A stretch of DNA of 64,000 nucleotides from Pseudomonadota bacterium (GCA_021793155.1 JAJYTF010000011.1:80612-144611), one strand, 5' to 3'. Positions 22,347 to 31,480 are shown, counted from the stretch's first letter. The notes: generated by a model from the sequence alone, not told the origin. Translations and numbers: made by a program.

Positions 22347-23366
22347 TCAGGCCAGCGCCTCGCGGAATGACAGCAGACGTTGCTGGTCCTCCGACCACAG
22401 GGCCAGGCGTGCGCAAGACAGGCTTTGCCGGAAAGTGATCACCGTCGCCTCGCGCAGCTGCGGGATTTCGGCAAAGCAGCGGCGCAGCCGGTAGTTGGGG
22501 ATGCGCGCCGCCAAATGGTGGATGTGGTGATAGCCGATCGACCCGGTGATCCATTCAAGCGCACGCGGCAACCGATAATAGGAACAGCCCTTGAGCGCCG
22601 CGGTAACGAAGGACCATCGTTTGCCCTCCGCCCAATAGGTCGTCTCGAACTGGTGCTGAACGAAAAACATCCACACCCCGACCGTCGCGGCAACCGCCAT
22701 GACCGGCAGCCAAAGTGCGGAAAAGCGGCCGAAGCCGAGGAACCAGCCGCCGCAGAACAGCAGGCCGCCAATAGCCAGATTGGTGGTGAGGATGCTGCGC
22801 ACGGCCTTGCCGTTACCCTTGCGCAAACCGAACGGCAGGCGGTGCCGCACCAGGAAATGGTATAGCGGGCCGATGCCGAACAGCACCAGGGGGTGTCGGT
22901 ACAAGCGGTAGCCGAAGCGCCTCAGCCACGGCAGTGCCTTGTATTCTGCCACCGTCAGCGTGTCGATATCGCCAAAGCCGCGACGCGCCAGATCGCCCGA
23001 CGATGCGTGATGCCAGTCGTGGTCGGATTTCCACCAATGATAGGGTGTCAGAGTCAGCACGCCCAGGCAGCGGCCCACCAGATCGCAGGCCCAACGTTGA
23101 CGGAAGAACGATCGGTGGCCGCAGTCGTGCTGGATGATGAAGGCGCGCACCAGGAAAAGACCGGTAGGGATCGCCAGCAACAGCCCTGCCCAATAACCGA
23201 CGAAGGAATCCAGCGCCAGCATTGCGGCGAAGCCCGCCACCAACAGAGCCAGCGTGACGGCCAATTGCAAAAGACTCGCCGCCGTGGCGGGTTTGGCATA
23301 AGGACGGAGCAGGTGGTTCCACTCCTCGACACCGGCCGGCATGCGGTCGGCAAACTCGTCGGACAT
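22347..23366 (-). CDS. Membrane fatty acid desaturase
   Basis: Integral-membrane di-iron desaturase of about 339 residues. Three histidine boxes are present: HDCGH, HDWHHASSGD, and HHIHHLAARIPNYRL near the C terminus, separated by hydrophobic stretches (LLQLAVTLALLVAGFAAML, VGYWAGLLLAIPTGLFLV, LWLPVMAVAATVGVWMFFVQHQFE). The ATG at 23366 (MSDEFADRMPAGVEEW) is chosen over the frame opening at 23537, whose N terminus looks non-coding. Fatty acyl substrate and regiospecificity are unknown. Confidence 0.87.
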   Translation of the reverse strand: MSDEFADRMPAGVEEWNHLLRPYAKPATAASLLQLAVTLALLVAGFAAMLALDSFVGYWAGLLLAIPTGLFLVRAFIIQHDCGHRSFFRQRWACDLVGRCLGVLTLTPYHWWKSDHDWHHASSGDLARRGFGDIDTLTVAEYKALPWLRRFGYRLYRHPLVLFGIGPLYHFLVRHRLPFGLRKGNGKAVRSILTTNLAIGGLLFCGGWFLGFGRFSALWLPVMAVAATVGVWMFFVQHQFETTYWAEGKRWSFVTAALKGCSYYRLPRALEWITGSIGYHHIHHLAARIPNYRLRRCFAEIPQLREATVITFRQSLSCARLALWSEDQQRLLSFREALA

Positions 23367-23478
23367 ACTCGATGGAACTCCAAGGTAAGATAGGCCGAAG
23401 GGTCTAGCATGAATGAAAAGCGGAGCCCAACGATCAAAAGCGGAAGCCGCCGGACCGGCATCCGCGCAATCGGATGGC

Positions 23479-24030
23479 TCAGCCATCGCCAAGCAGGCCG
23501 GTCGGCCAGCCGTCGAAGCTGACCAGGTTCTTCTCACGCCAGTAATCCCGGATACCCGCCTCGCCCTTACTCTCGGCCCATTCGACCAGCGCTTCGCGCT
23601 GCTCCGCCAGTTCCATCCTGGGCACGCCGAAACCGCAGGAAGTCATGGCGCCGGACACGTCGATGGCGATGATCTGCCGAACGGCCGGGTAGGCCGGGAA
23701 CAGCGCCGCCAGTTCCGCCCATTCCGCGTCCCGCTGATGGATCGCCCGGCCGGCACCGTAGAGCCGCAGGACCAGCGGCTTGGCGTCGAACGAGCAAAAC
23801 ATCAGGGTGATCCGCCCATCACGGCGCAGATGGGTGGCGGTTTCGTTGCCGCTGCCGGTCAGGTTGAGAAAAGCCACGCGGTTCGGAGTCAGGATCTGCA
23901 GGCATCCGTCCAGCCCTTTCGGGCTGAGATTGATTCGCCCCTCAGGCGTGGCGGTGGCAACGAAGAACATCGGCTGGCGAAGAATGAATTCCGCCAGTTC
24001 GTCGGTAATGCGGTCGAATGGCTTGGCCAT
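23479..24030 (-). CDS. Pyridoxamine 5'-phosphate oxidase-like flavin-binding protein
   Basis: 183-residue split-barrel protein of the PNPOx-like superfamily: FILRQPMFFVATATPEGRINLSPKGLD and LNLTGSGNETATHLRRDGRITLMFCSF fit FMN or F420-type binding. True PdxH function is unlikely because the C-terminal PNPOx dimerisation motif is absent. The ATG at 24030 has TGGAGGAGCC upstream. Confidence 0.78.
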   Translation of the reverse strand: MAKPFDRITDELAEFILRQPMFFVATATPEGRINLSPKGLDGCLQILTPNRVAFLNLTGSGNETATHLRRDGRITLMFCSFDAKPLVLRLYGAGRAIHQRDAEWAELAALFPAYPAVRQIIAIDVSGAMTSCGFGVPRMELAEQREALVEWAESKGEAGIRDYWREKNLVSFDGWPTGLLGDG

Positions 24031-24064
24031 GGCTCCTCCACGGCCGGACTTTACCATCGGCCGT

Positions 24065-25216
24065 TCATTCCAGCCAGCGTACCCGCCCGTCCATCGGCTC
24101 GACGGCCAGGTGATAGCGCTCGGCATAACGCAGGAACCCGCCGAATTCCTCCAGCAGCAGCGGCGCAGGAACCGGATAGCGGGCGGGGATCCGTTTTACC
24201 GCCGCCTGATAGCGGCCGAAGCTGGACACATCGGCCGGGTAGCTTGCGGCATCGACGCCGACGAAGTCGCCGCGCCGCTTGGCGTGCGCCAGGATGGCGT
24301 GCCATCGCTCGATCGGGGGCACCTCGGCTCCCGGCCGTTCCTGCTGGAACAGGCAAAGATTGATATAGTCGAAGGGTGGCCGCATTTCGAGGTACCGCTC
24401 CAGCCCCGCTGCCGAGGGCTCAGTGACGAATTCCAGCCAGAACGGCACCGCGCCGATACGAAACGTCCACAGCGGGTCGGTGACAATCAGGGAAGTGGCC
24501 AGCAGCCGGCGCGCGATGATTCCACGGCGGCGATACCACCAGCCGTAAAGATCGGCCACCAGCGGCGACAGGTCCTTCGGCTCGCCCACCGCAAGACGCA
24601 CCACGCCGGCACCGCGACGCCTGGCGAAATCCAGCAGGTCGTCGAGCAGCCCCGGATCGATGCCCCCGTCCTGGCGCGGCACGGCGGGAATCACCCCCTT
24701 CTCCACCACCAGGATGCTGCCGCCGCTCAGCAGCGATCGTGACAGAAAGGCCTTATAGGCCCTGCTCAGACGGTGCCAGGTGACGCGGAAATGGGTTGCC
24801 GGGCGGGTCGCCGGTTGATCGGCCGCGGCACCTGACAATCGCGGCACCGGCCGCATGGGCACCTGGTATGTCTCGGGCAGCCAGGGGACGCCGAGGGCGG
24901 CACAAAGATGCACAAGGGCACCGCTGGATAATCCGAGGACGATCGCTGGATAACGCCGCCGGGGATAACTGGCGGCCATCCACTGCGCCACCGCCTCGGC
25001 ATCGGCCTCGGCCAGGGCCTGCGACTCGTCCACGCCAGCTCCGTCATCCCGCGCCAGAACCTTTTGGCGGATCAGGCGGGGCAACAGGCGGGGCGCCGAC
25101 GGCGAAGGCGGGCGGGCCAGCCGGGTCACCGACTTTCCGTGGAGGAAGGCGGCGGTGGCACGCAGCATCAGCGCTGCCTGATCGAAGCCCGCCGCGGAAG
25201 GACGGCTCTCGGCCAA
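24065..25216 (-). CDS. Hypothetical protein
   Basis: Not recognised. Reading from a TTG at 25216 (preceded by GGAGG) gives 383 residues; an ATG at 25168 would give 367. The middle has a hydrolase-like GLSSGALVHLCAALGVPWLPETY stretch, possibly a nucleophile-elbow-like GLSSG, then a basic, Trp/Tyr-rich part (LYGWWYRRRGIIARRLLA, FWLEFVTEPSAAGLERYLEM) and an acidic C terminus ending VRWLE. It starts 5 bases after the SDR stop, so the two are cotranscribed and probably coupled. An alpha/beta-hydrolase relative is a guess only. Confidence 0.6.
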   Translation of the reverse strand: MAESRPSAAGFDQAALMLRATAAFLHGKSVTRLARPPSPSAPRLLPRLIRQKVLARDDGAGVDESQALAEADAEAVAQWMAASYPRRRYPAIVLGLSSGALVHLCAALGVPWLPETYQVPMRPVPRLSGAAADQPATRPATHFRVTWHRLSRAYKAFLSRSLLSGGSILVVEKGVIPAVPRQDGGIDPGLLDDLLDFARRRGAGVVRLAVGEPKDLSPLVADLYGWWYRRRGIIARRLLATSLIVTDPLWTFRIGAVPFWLEFVTEPSAAGLERYLEMRPPFDYINLCLFQQERPGAEVPPIERWHAILAHAKRRGDFVGVDAASYPADVSSFGRYQAAVKRIPARYPVPAPLLLEEFGGFLRYAERYHLAVEPMDGRVRWLE

Positions 25217-25221
25217 GCTCG

Positions 25222-26211
25222 TCAGGTCCTCCCCTGGGCTTGGCGCCAAGCCAGCAGGCCCAGGGGTATGGCAGCGAGCGCCGCCGCCGTGATCGCGCCG
25301 ACGGGAACGCGCCGGCGGCGGCTGGCTGCGGCGCGGCGCCCCCATCCTCCGGATATGGCGCCGGGCGCAGGGGAATAGAGGTTGCCGGGCGAAGCCGCCG
25401 CCGAACGATCCTGGAACTTCCGCTCCTCCAGACGCCGCCGGGCTCGCTCCTCCACCATGGTCGGCATGACCGCCTTGGCCAATTCCAGCAGCCTTCCGTT
25501 CGCCCCGACGAAAATTTCGCGTTGCGGCCGCACCAGCAGCGAGAGGACGGCCTCGGCGACCTCGCCGGCCGGATGCGCCGTGGCTGCCGGCTGCACCGCT
25601 CGTCCCGTATAGTTGGCGCTGTGCTGGAACAGCGGCGTGTCGACATAGGCCGGCAGCACGGTGCAGACATGAATGCCCGGGGCATCCGCCAGCTCCATGC
25701 GAAGCGACTCCGACAGGCCTCGTACCGCCCATTTGCTGGCCACATAGGCGCTCGCAAACGGATCGCCGATGCAGCCGGCCAGCGAGGCGACGTTGACCAG
25801 GATTCCTTCGCCCTGCTCGCGGAAGATGGGAATTGCCGCCCGCGCGCCATGCACTGTGCCCATCAGATTGACGTCGATCACCCGGCGAAACGCCTCGATC
25901 GGCACCTCCTCGGCGCGGCCGTACAGCAGCACTCCGGCATCGTTGATCCAGGCGTCGATACGCCCCAAGGTGCTGAGCGCCCGATCGGCCAGTTCCCTCA
26001 CCTGGCCTTCGTCGGCAACGTCCACCGGAATGACATGGGCCCGCCCCCCCACCTGACGGCATTCCTCGGCAGCCGCCTCCAGGTCGCCCAGGTTGCGCGC
26101 GCCCAGCACCACCTCGGCGCCACGCCGGGCAAGCGCCTGTGCGGTGGCACGCCCGATGCCACTGGAAGCACCGGTAATGACGGCGACGCAGTCGCGGATA
26201 TCGGTGGCCAT
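25222..26211 (-). CDS. SDR-family oxidoreductase with C-terminal membrane tail
   Basis: Short-chain dehydrogenase/reductase: cofactor motif VITGASSGIGRATAQAL, NDAGV, NVASLAGCIG serine, and YVASKWAVRGLSE (YxxxK). Longer than a typical SDR at 329 residues; the extra C-terminal part is basic and ends in a hydrophobic segment (VPVGAITAAALAAIPLGLLAW), suggesting membrane anchoring. The ATG at 26211 has GAGGGG upstream. Cotranscribed with the following unknown gene. Confidence 0.83.
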   Translation of the reverse strand: MATDIRDCVAVITGASSGIGRATAQALARRGAEVVLGARNLGDLEAAAEECRQVGGRAHVIPVDVADEGQVRELADRALSTLGRIDAWINDAGVLLYGRAEEVPIEAFRRVIDVNLMGTVHGARAAIPIFREQGEGILVNVASLAGCIGDPFASAYVASKWAVRGLSESLRMELADAPGIHVCTVLPAYVDTPLFQHSANYTGRAVQPAATAHPAGEVAEAVLSLLVRPQREIFVGANGRLLELAKAVMPTMVEERARRRLEERKFQDRSAAASPGNLYSPAPGAISGGWGRRAAASRRRRVPVGAITAAALAAIPLGLLAWRQAQGRT

Positions 26212-26444
26212 GGAACCCCTCTCCAATGTCTGCCTCGGTCAACACCGGGCATACCGGCGGAGTTCCGCCCTTTCGGCCAAGCTCGCAAAGCCCGACCTGC
26301 AACTGTATTTCGCGGCTCTCTTGCGCGCGAACCGCGATATCTGGTTGCCGCCCGGAGAAATGCGTCTTGCATTTGTCATGGTTCTTTGGCAAGAGTCGCA
26401 ATAACGGCTAATGAATGCTGAATTCCGCCGGAGGACGCTCGCCT

Positions 26445-26645
26445 ATGACCTACCCCCTTGAAGATGCCGGCTTCACCCTGTGGTGCGGCGACATCGAGAG
26501 TCATCTGAAGCGCTTGCACGGCACCAGCACGAAAGAGCTGGGCCTGGACCGCCGCTCGCTGCAGGTTCACTACTATTCGGGTGAGACGGTGTTCACCGTC
26601 CTTGACCGCATTGCCGTTCTGCTCGGAAAGCGTGAACGCGGCTGA
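26445..26645 (+). CDS. Small hypothetical protein
   Basis: A 66-residue protein starting MTYPLEDAGFTLWCGDIESH with a good GGAGG ribosome site (26429-26433). No membrane segment; mixed charge, ending LGKRERG. Its stop lies 9 bases from the stop of the convergent aminotransferase. No family recognised. The ribosome site and normal composition make it likelier real than a chance frame. Confidence 0.5.
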   Translation: MTYPLEDAGFTLWCGDIESHLKRLHGTSTKELGLDRRSLQVHYYSGETVFTVLDRIAVLLGKRERG

Positions 26646-26654
26646 GGAAGCCGG

Positions 26655-27806
26655 CTATTTTTTCCAAACCTTGAGGCGCCTTACGGCTTCCTGCATGTCG
26701 AGCGTCGAGCCGGCGAACGAGAACCGCAGGAAACGGTGGCCGCCGAGCGGATCGAAATCGGTGCCCGGAGTACAGGCGACGCCGGTTTCGTCAAGCATCC
26801 GCCGGCAGAACGATTCACTGTCATTGGTCCAGCGCGACACGTCAGCATAAAGGTAGAAGGCTCCGTCGGCCGGCGCCAAACGATCAAAGCCTGCTGCCGG
26901 AAGTTCGGCCAGCAAGACCTCCCTGTTTCGCGCATAGCGCTCGAGGTTGGCATTCAACTCGTCGAAACAGTCGAAGACTGCCACCGCCGCGTGCTGCGAC
27001 AGGCTGGGGGGGGATATGAACAGATTTTGCGCCAGGCATTCCACGGCACGCAGCAGGTCGTCAGGCACCACCATCCAGCCCAGCCGCCAGCCGGTCATCG
27101 AATAGTATTTCGAGAAGCTGTTGACGACGATCGCCCCCGGCATGGCGGCGGCGGTGGTCGCCGCCATTCGATAGGTAAGGCCATGGTAGATCTCGTCGGA
27201 AACCAGACGGATGCCCTCGGCCGCACACCAGGCTCCAAGCGCCTCGAGTTCGCCCGGGGAAAACATGCTGCCGGTCGGATTGGACGGGCTGGCGACGATC
27301 AGCCCGTCGAGCTTGCGGACGGCGCCACAAACGGCACGAACCGCGTCCACCGTCGGCTGGAACCCGGTTTCCGGCCCGACCGGCAACAGGACCGGTTCGA
27401 CGCCCAGCGCCGATAGGATGTTCCGATAGGCTGGGTACCCGGGGCAAGCGACGCCGACGCGGTCTCCGGCCTCGAATGCGGAAAGGAAAGCCAGCAGGAA
27501 CGCTCCCGACGAACCGATGGTCACCACCACGTTGTCCGGTCGCACCGCCACGCCACAGGCCGACCAATAGTGCTCGGCGATGCGCTGGCGCAACGGCTCG
27601 ATGCCCAGCGCCAGGGTATAACCCAACCGCTCGGCATCAAGCGCCCGCTTGGCCGCTTCGATAACCCCAGTCGGAGCGCCGGTGGAAGGCTGCCCGACCT
27701 CGAGATGCAGGACGTCGCCGACGGCGGCGGCGCGCTCGGCCGCCGCCCGCATCACGTCCATGACGATGAAAGGCGGGATTTGTCCGCGTCTGGCGACCTT
27801 CAGCAC
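26655..27806 (-). CDS. Class I/II PLP-dependent aminotransferase
   Basis: Fold-type I aminotransferase, 383 residues. LHLEVGQPSTGAP, GSSGAFLLAFLSAFEAGDRVGVACPGYPAYRN, IVASPSNPTGSMF, LVSDEIYHGLTY, and the PLP lysine in NSFSKYYSMTGWRLGWMV are all present, as is the C-terminal arginine in RFSFAG. Aspartate/alanine-type substrate is plausible but not resolved. It begins 4 bases after the stop of the GGT-like gene, forming a two-gene operon. Confidence 0.88.
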   Translation of the reverse strand: MLKVARRGQIPPFIVMDVMRAAAERAAAVGDVLHLEVGQPSTGAPTGVIEAAKRALDAERLGYTLALGIEPLRQRIAEHYWSACGVAVRPDNVVVTIGSSGAFLLAFLSAFEAGDRVGVACPGYPAYRNILSALGVEPVLLPVGPETGFQPTVDAVRAVCGAVRKLDGLIVASPSNPTGSMFSPGELEALGAWCAAEGIRLVSDEIYHGLTYRMAATTAAAMPGAIVVNSFSKYYSMTGWRLGWMVVPDDLLRAVECLAQNLFISPPSLSQHAAVAVFDCFDELNANLERYARNREVLLAELPAAGFDRLAPADGAFYLYADVSRWTNDSESFCRRMLDETGVACTPGTDFDPLGGHRFLRFSFAGSTLDMQEAVRRLKVWKK

Positions 27807-27810
27807 CGCA

Positions 27811-29145
27811 TCAGCCCGGATTGCCCGCCGTCAAAGCAAGGCCGAAGCCGTGGGGATCGGTCTCCGCCTGACAGCGCCCGGACGATGGGCCGCCGCTGGC
27901 GCAGCGGATGGCATTGACCCGGACGGAACCGTCGGCTTCGCCCGGCAGCCTGCCGGCTTCGGCAACGGCGTGGCCGAGAGCGGCCCCATCGACCAGCGCC
28001 GCGCGGGCCACCCGGACCATGACCGCCGGCGCGTCCGTCCCGCCACCGGCGGCAGCGGCATAACGGAATTCCTTGCTTCCGGCGTCGACGGCCAGGATCG
28101 GCCCGAGGCCCGGCAGCTCGGTGCGCCCCGAGCCTGTCACCGGCAGAACCAAGCCGGTGTCCGGCAACAGGCGCCGTGCCCCGAAATCCTCGCCCAATCC
28201 GATGCTGCAGGCAACCGCCGAGCCATTGCCGTCCACCGCCACCAAGCCGGTTCCCGATTTGCCGCCGGCCGCAGCCTGCGGCGCCACCTCTGCCACATGG
28301 CCGTTCCAGAGCTGCACCTCGTTCGGGCCGGCCGCCGGCGCGTCGGCCAGATACAGCGTCTCGCCGGCGCCGGGCAGCGCCACCGGCGATTGCCATTTCG
28401 CCAGAAAATCCCGAAGTTCGGCCGACGTGAGCGATCCGCCGGCAGCGGTCACTGAGGCCACCAGCGAATCCGCCCAGCTGCCGGCGTAGATATCGCCGAC
28501 ACCACGGGTCCGCAACCGGCTCAGCGTCGCGCCAAGGGTAGATTGCACCAGGATATCGCCCTCGCCGACAGGCTGGCCGTCCGCCTTGGCGTAGACGCGG
28601 CGTGCGGCGTCATCCGCCAGCAATGTCCCGGCGACTGGGCCGATCTGGCGAGCGAAAGCGCGGGATACCGGCGCGCCCAGGCGCGCCATGCTTTCCGCCG
28701 GGGCCACCAGCTGGCCCCACCTCAGACGCCCGTATTTTGCCGACAGTGCGTACATGCCGCGGGGCAATCCGGGGATCATCGGATTGGGCGGCACGAAGTT
28801 CAGCGTCTCGACCTTATTTTTGTCATGATCATAGATCATGCAAACGCCGCCGGCTGCGATTCCGGCCTGCGACGGCAATGTCACGGTAAGAGCGAACGAC
28901 ATGGCCACGACGGCATCGGCAGCGGTTCCGCCCGCCGCCAGGACATCGCGGCCGATCATGGCGGCGCGAGGCTCGTCGGCGGCCACCATGCCGTCGAATC
29001 TCTGGCCGGATCCCGAAGCGAAAACGCCGAAGGGATTGCCGATACTGCCGCAGGCGGTCAACAAAGTGCATAAAAGAATTGCCGGGACGGCGCGTTGACG
29101 CCCTGCATCGCGACGGATACCTTGGGCGTTCACCGGAGAGTTCAT
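27811..29145 (-). CDS. Gamma-glutamyltransferase-like lipoprotein
   Basis: Ntn-hydrolase family protein related to gamma-glutamyltranspeptidases: DEPRAAMIGRDVLAAGGTAADAVVAMSFALTVTLPSQAGIAAGG is the typical N-terminal subunit start. It is 444 residues, shorter than usual GGT (about 550-580). The region around the processing threonine reads GTGLVAVDGNGSAVA where classical enzymes have TTHxSVVD, so nucleophile and self-processing are doubtful. LLCTLLTACGS is a lipobox, predicting an outer-membrane or periplasmic lipoprotein. Start ATG at 29145 with AGGA upstream, only one base from the GTG of the divergent protease gene. Confidence 0.75.
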   Translation of the reverse strand: MNSPVNAQGIRRDAGRQRAVPAILLCTLLTACGSIGNPFGVFASGSGQRFDGMVAADEPRAAMIGRDVLAAGGTAADAVVAMSFALTVTLPSQAGIAAGGVCMIYDHDKNKVETLNFVPPNPMIPGLPRGMYALSAKYGRLRWGQLVAPAESMARLGAPVSRAFARQIGPVAGTLLADDAARRVYAKADGQPVGEGDILVQSTLGATLSRLRTRGVGDIYAGSWADSLVASVTAAGGSLTSAELRDFLAKWQSPVALPGAGETLYLADAPAAGPNEVQLWNGHVAEVAPQAAAGGKSGTGLVAVDGNGSAVACSIGLGEDFGARRLLPDTGLVLPVTGSGRTELPGLGPILAVDAGSKEFRYAAAAGGGTDAPAVMVRVARAALVDGAALGHAVAEAGRLPGEADGSVRVNAIRCASGGPSSGRCQAETDPHGFGLALTAGNPG

Positions 29146-29146
29146 C

Positions 29147-30508
29147 GTGTTCCTGAAGCGCATTTCGTTCCTGGCCATCCTCGTCCTGATCGTGCTGAGT
29201 CCCGGCTACGCGTCGGCGCAGAACATAGAATTCATCCGGGATGCGGAGATCGAAAATACCATTCGCACCTTTGCCGCGCCACTGTTCAAGCAAGCGGGCG
29301 TCGACCCCGACGCCGTCGAGATCCACCTTGTCAAGGACCCGCAAATCAATGCCTTCGTAGCTGAAGGGTTGAATCTATTCATCAATACCGGGCTGATCAT
29401 GAAGGCCCAGCATGCCGGCCAGTTGATCGGCGTCATTGCCCATGAATCGGGTCATATCGCCGGCGGCCATCTGGTCAAGGGCGCGGGCGCGATGGAAAAC
29501 GCCCAGGACGAATCGCTGGCCTCGATGGTGCTGGGCATGGCGGCCGCCCTGGCATCGCGGCGCGGCGACGTGGGCGAGGCGATCATGATGGGCGGCAACG
29601 ACATCGCCGCGCGCAGCTACCTGGCCTTCAGCCGAACCATCGAAGGCTCAGCCGACACCGCCGGCCTAACCTTCCTCGACAACCTGCATCAGTCCGGGCG
29701 CGGCTTCCTTGAATTCATGGAAATGCTGGGCGAGCAGGAGCTTCTGGTCACAGCCCGCCAGGATCCCTATGTGCGGACCCACCCGCTGACGCGCGACCGT
29801 ATCGAGGAGATCCGCAACCACGTCCAGCACTCCCCCTGGTCGGACGTTCCAGTACCGCCTGAATACGTAGAGCCCTTCAAGCGCATGCGCGCCAAGCTGG
29901 TGGCGTTCCTCAATCCACCGGCAACCGCACTGTTCCAGTACAAGGAAGACGACAAGAGCATCGAGGCGCGTTATGCAAGGGCCATCGCCTATTACCGCAA
30001 GCCGGACCTCGACCATTCCATACCGCTCATCGACGGCCTGATCGCCGAGCGGCCGCAGGATCCCTATTTTCATGAATTGAAGGGACAGATGCTGTTCGAG
30101 AACGGCCACCCGATGGAGGCCATCCCCGAGTACAAGCTGGCGGTCAAAAACCTTCCCGATAATGCGCTGCTGCGCGAGGAACTGGGCCAGGTCGAGGTGG
30201 AATCGGAAGACCCCGCCCAACTTCCCGACGCCAAGCAGCAGCTGATCGCTTCGACCCAGCGCGACCCCTACAGCCCGGGGGCTTGGCGCCTGCTGGCCAC
30301 CGCCTATGGTCGGACCGGCGACGAGGCCATGGCCGCCGCCTCGATGGCCGAATATGCCCTTCTGGTCGGCCGGTGGAGCGAAGCCATCTACGATGCCGGC
30401 AAGGCGCTTCGCGGCCTGAAGCGGGGGACGCCGGTGGCATTGCGCATGGAGGACGTCCGCTCCCAGGCCCAGCAGGGTCTGGAAGAGCAGAAGCGGCGAG
30501 GCCACTGA
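29147..30508 (+). CDS. M48 family metalloprotease with TPR repeats (BepA-like)
   Basis: Periplasmic zinc protease of 453 residues, similar to BepA/YfgC involved in outer-membrane protein quality control. It has a signal peptide (FLAILVLIVLSPGYASA), the zinc motif GVIAHESGHIAGGHL (HExxH), the third-ligand region SRTIEGSADTAGL, and the family segment DPYVRTHPLTRDRIEEIRNH. The C-terminal 150 residues are TPR-like helices (EIPEYKLAVKNLPDNALLREELGQ). GTG start at 29147 with GGAGA 7 bases upstream, which lies inside the divergent gene. Confidence 0.88.
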   Translation: MFLKRISFLAILVLIVLSPGYASAQNIEFIRDAEIENTIRTFAAPLFKQAGVDPDAVEIHLVKDPQINAFVAEGLNLFINTGLIMKAQHAGQLIGVIAHESGHIAGGHLVKGAGAMENAQDESLASMVLGMAAALASRRGDVGEAIMMGGNDIAARSYLAFSRTIEGSADTAGLTFLDNLHQSGRGFLEFMEMLGEQELLVTARQDPYVRTHPLTRDRIEEIRNHVQHSPWSDVPVPPEYVEPFKRMRAKLVAFLNPPATALFQYKEDDKSIEARYARAIAYYRKPDLDHSIPLIDGLIAERPQDPYFHELKGQMLFENGHPMEAIPEYKLAVKNLPDNALLREELGQVEVESEDPAQLPDAKQQLIASTQRDPYSPGAWRLLATAYGRTGDEAMAAASMAEYALLVGRWSEAIYDAGKALRGLKRGTPVALRMEDVRSQAQQGLEEQKRRGH

Positions 30509-30514
30509 CCCGAT

Positions 30515-30541
30515 GGCGGCGCGAATTCCTTTGGCGCCGCC
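30515..30541 (+). terminator. Hairpin after the M48 protease gene
   Basis: GGCGGCGC (30515-30522) and GCGCCGCC (30534-30541) form a perfect 8-bp stem six bases after the stop codon, followed by GCTTCTTG, only weakly T-rich. A plausible but not ideal intrinsic terminator. Confidence 0.4.
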
Positions 30542-30701
30542 GCTTCTTGCCGTCCTGCGTTCTTCGGATTTGGCTTCGCCGGGCGCGCGCATCCGCAGGT
30601 TTGTAGGCTTGGCCCACCCTCCGCAAAGCTTCGGGCCGCCTCACGGACCTCGGTTGCCCGCAAGCGGGCGGAACGGCCGCGGCCTCAATGGCCGTTGGTG
30701 G

Positions 30702-30729
30702 CAACCTGCGTCATACGTGACGCAGGTTG
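30702..30729. promoter_or_regulatory. Perfect dyad overlapping a start codon
   Basis: CAACCTGCGTCA (30702-30713), loop TACG, and TGACGCAGGTTG (30718-30729) form a perfect 12-bp stem. The probable GTG start of the next gene (30717-30719) lies at the loop/stem edge. It could be an operator or an RNA hairpin hiding the initiation site. Confidence 0.4.
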
Positions 30730-31427
30730 CTCTTGCCGTCCTGCTGTCGGCCGGCCTGGCGCAAGCTGAAGAACCGGCGGCCGGGGCGGCGGGCAGCGTT
30801 TCCGTGTTCTCGGACCAAGTCGCCTTCGCCATCGATGCGCCGGCTCCGGAGCAGAAGGCCCGCGGCTATTTCGGCGGCGGCTCGATTTCCGGCCTCTATC
30901 CGACCGAAGAACCCGGGCACCTGCTGATGGTTACCCCGCCGGGCGACGCGGTGGTTGGGCGGCGGTTCGATCTGCCACTGGCCAACATGCAGTTCCTGAC
31001 CTGGGACTGGCGGCGGTTGCCCATCGACATCGGCCAGCGGGAAACCTTGACCAACGACGCCCCCATGCGGCTGATCATCGGTTTCATCGGGGGAACCGAC
31101 GGCCCGTCGCTGCAGGCCCCGCCGCCATCGGGGGGCGTAGCCAACGAACTGCCGCCGTTCGATCGCGCTCTGGTAGTGACTTGGTCCGACGATCCCTGGG
31201 AAAGCGGCACGGCCGCCCGGCACGGCGGGTTCGGGCATTTCGTGGCCCATGGCGGGCCGCCCGACGGCCAATGGTGGCAGCAATCCGTCGATCTGGCGGA
31301 ACTGCACAGCCGCCTGTGGCCGGGCCTGCCGCTGTCCGAGGTACGCATTGCCTGGGTTGCGGTGGGTGTACGCCGCAGTTCCGGCCGCAGCATCGGCGAA
31401 GTGGCGGGAATTGCCCTGGCACCGTGA
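30717..31427 (+). CDS. DUF3047-like secreted protein
   Basis: About 236 residues. From a GTG at 30717 the N terminus is a short signal peptide (TQVALAVLLSAGLAQA) followed by a mature part with FLTWDWRRLPIDIGQRE, MRLIIGFIGG, FDRALVVTWSDDPWESG, WWQQSVDLAELHSRLWP and RIAWVAVGVRRSSGRS, resembling DUF3047 proteins (predicted beta-sandwich; periplasmic; function unknown). The frame is open from 30513, but that sequence is low quality and would bury the signal peptide. No good ribosome site is visible because the start lies in a hairpin. Confidence 0.6.
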   Translation: MTQVALAVLLSAGLAQAEEPAAGAAGSVSVFSDQVAFAIDAPAPEQKARGYFGGGSISGLYPTEEPGHLLMVTPPGDAVVGRRFDLPLANMQFLTWDWRRLPIDIGQRETLTNDAPMRLIIGFIGGTDGPSLQAPPPSGGVANELPPFDRALVVTWSDDPWESGTAARHGGFGHFVAHGGPPDGQWWQQSVDLAELHSRLWPGLPLSEVRIAWVAVGVRRSSGRSIGEVAGIALAP

Positions 31428-31480
31428 CCAGGCGCATGGCTTGGGCCCCGCCCGGCGTTTGAGGGACGATCAACGGGGCA

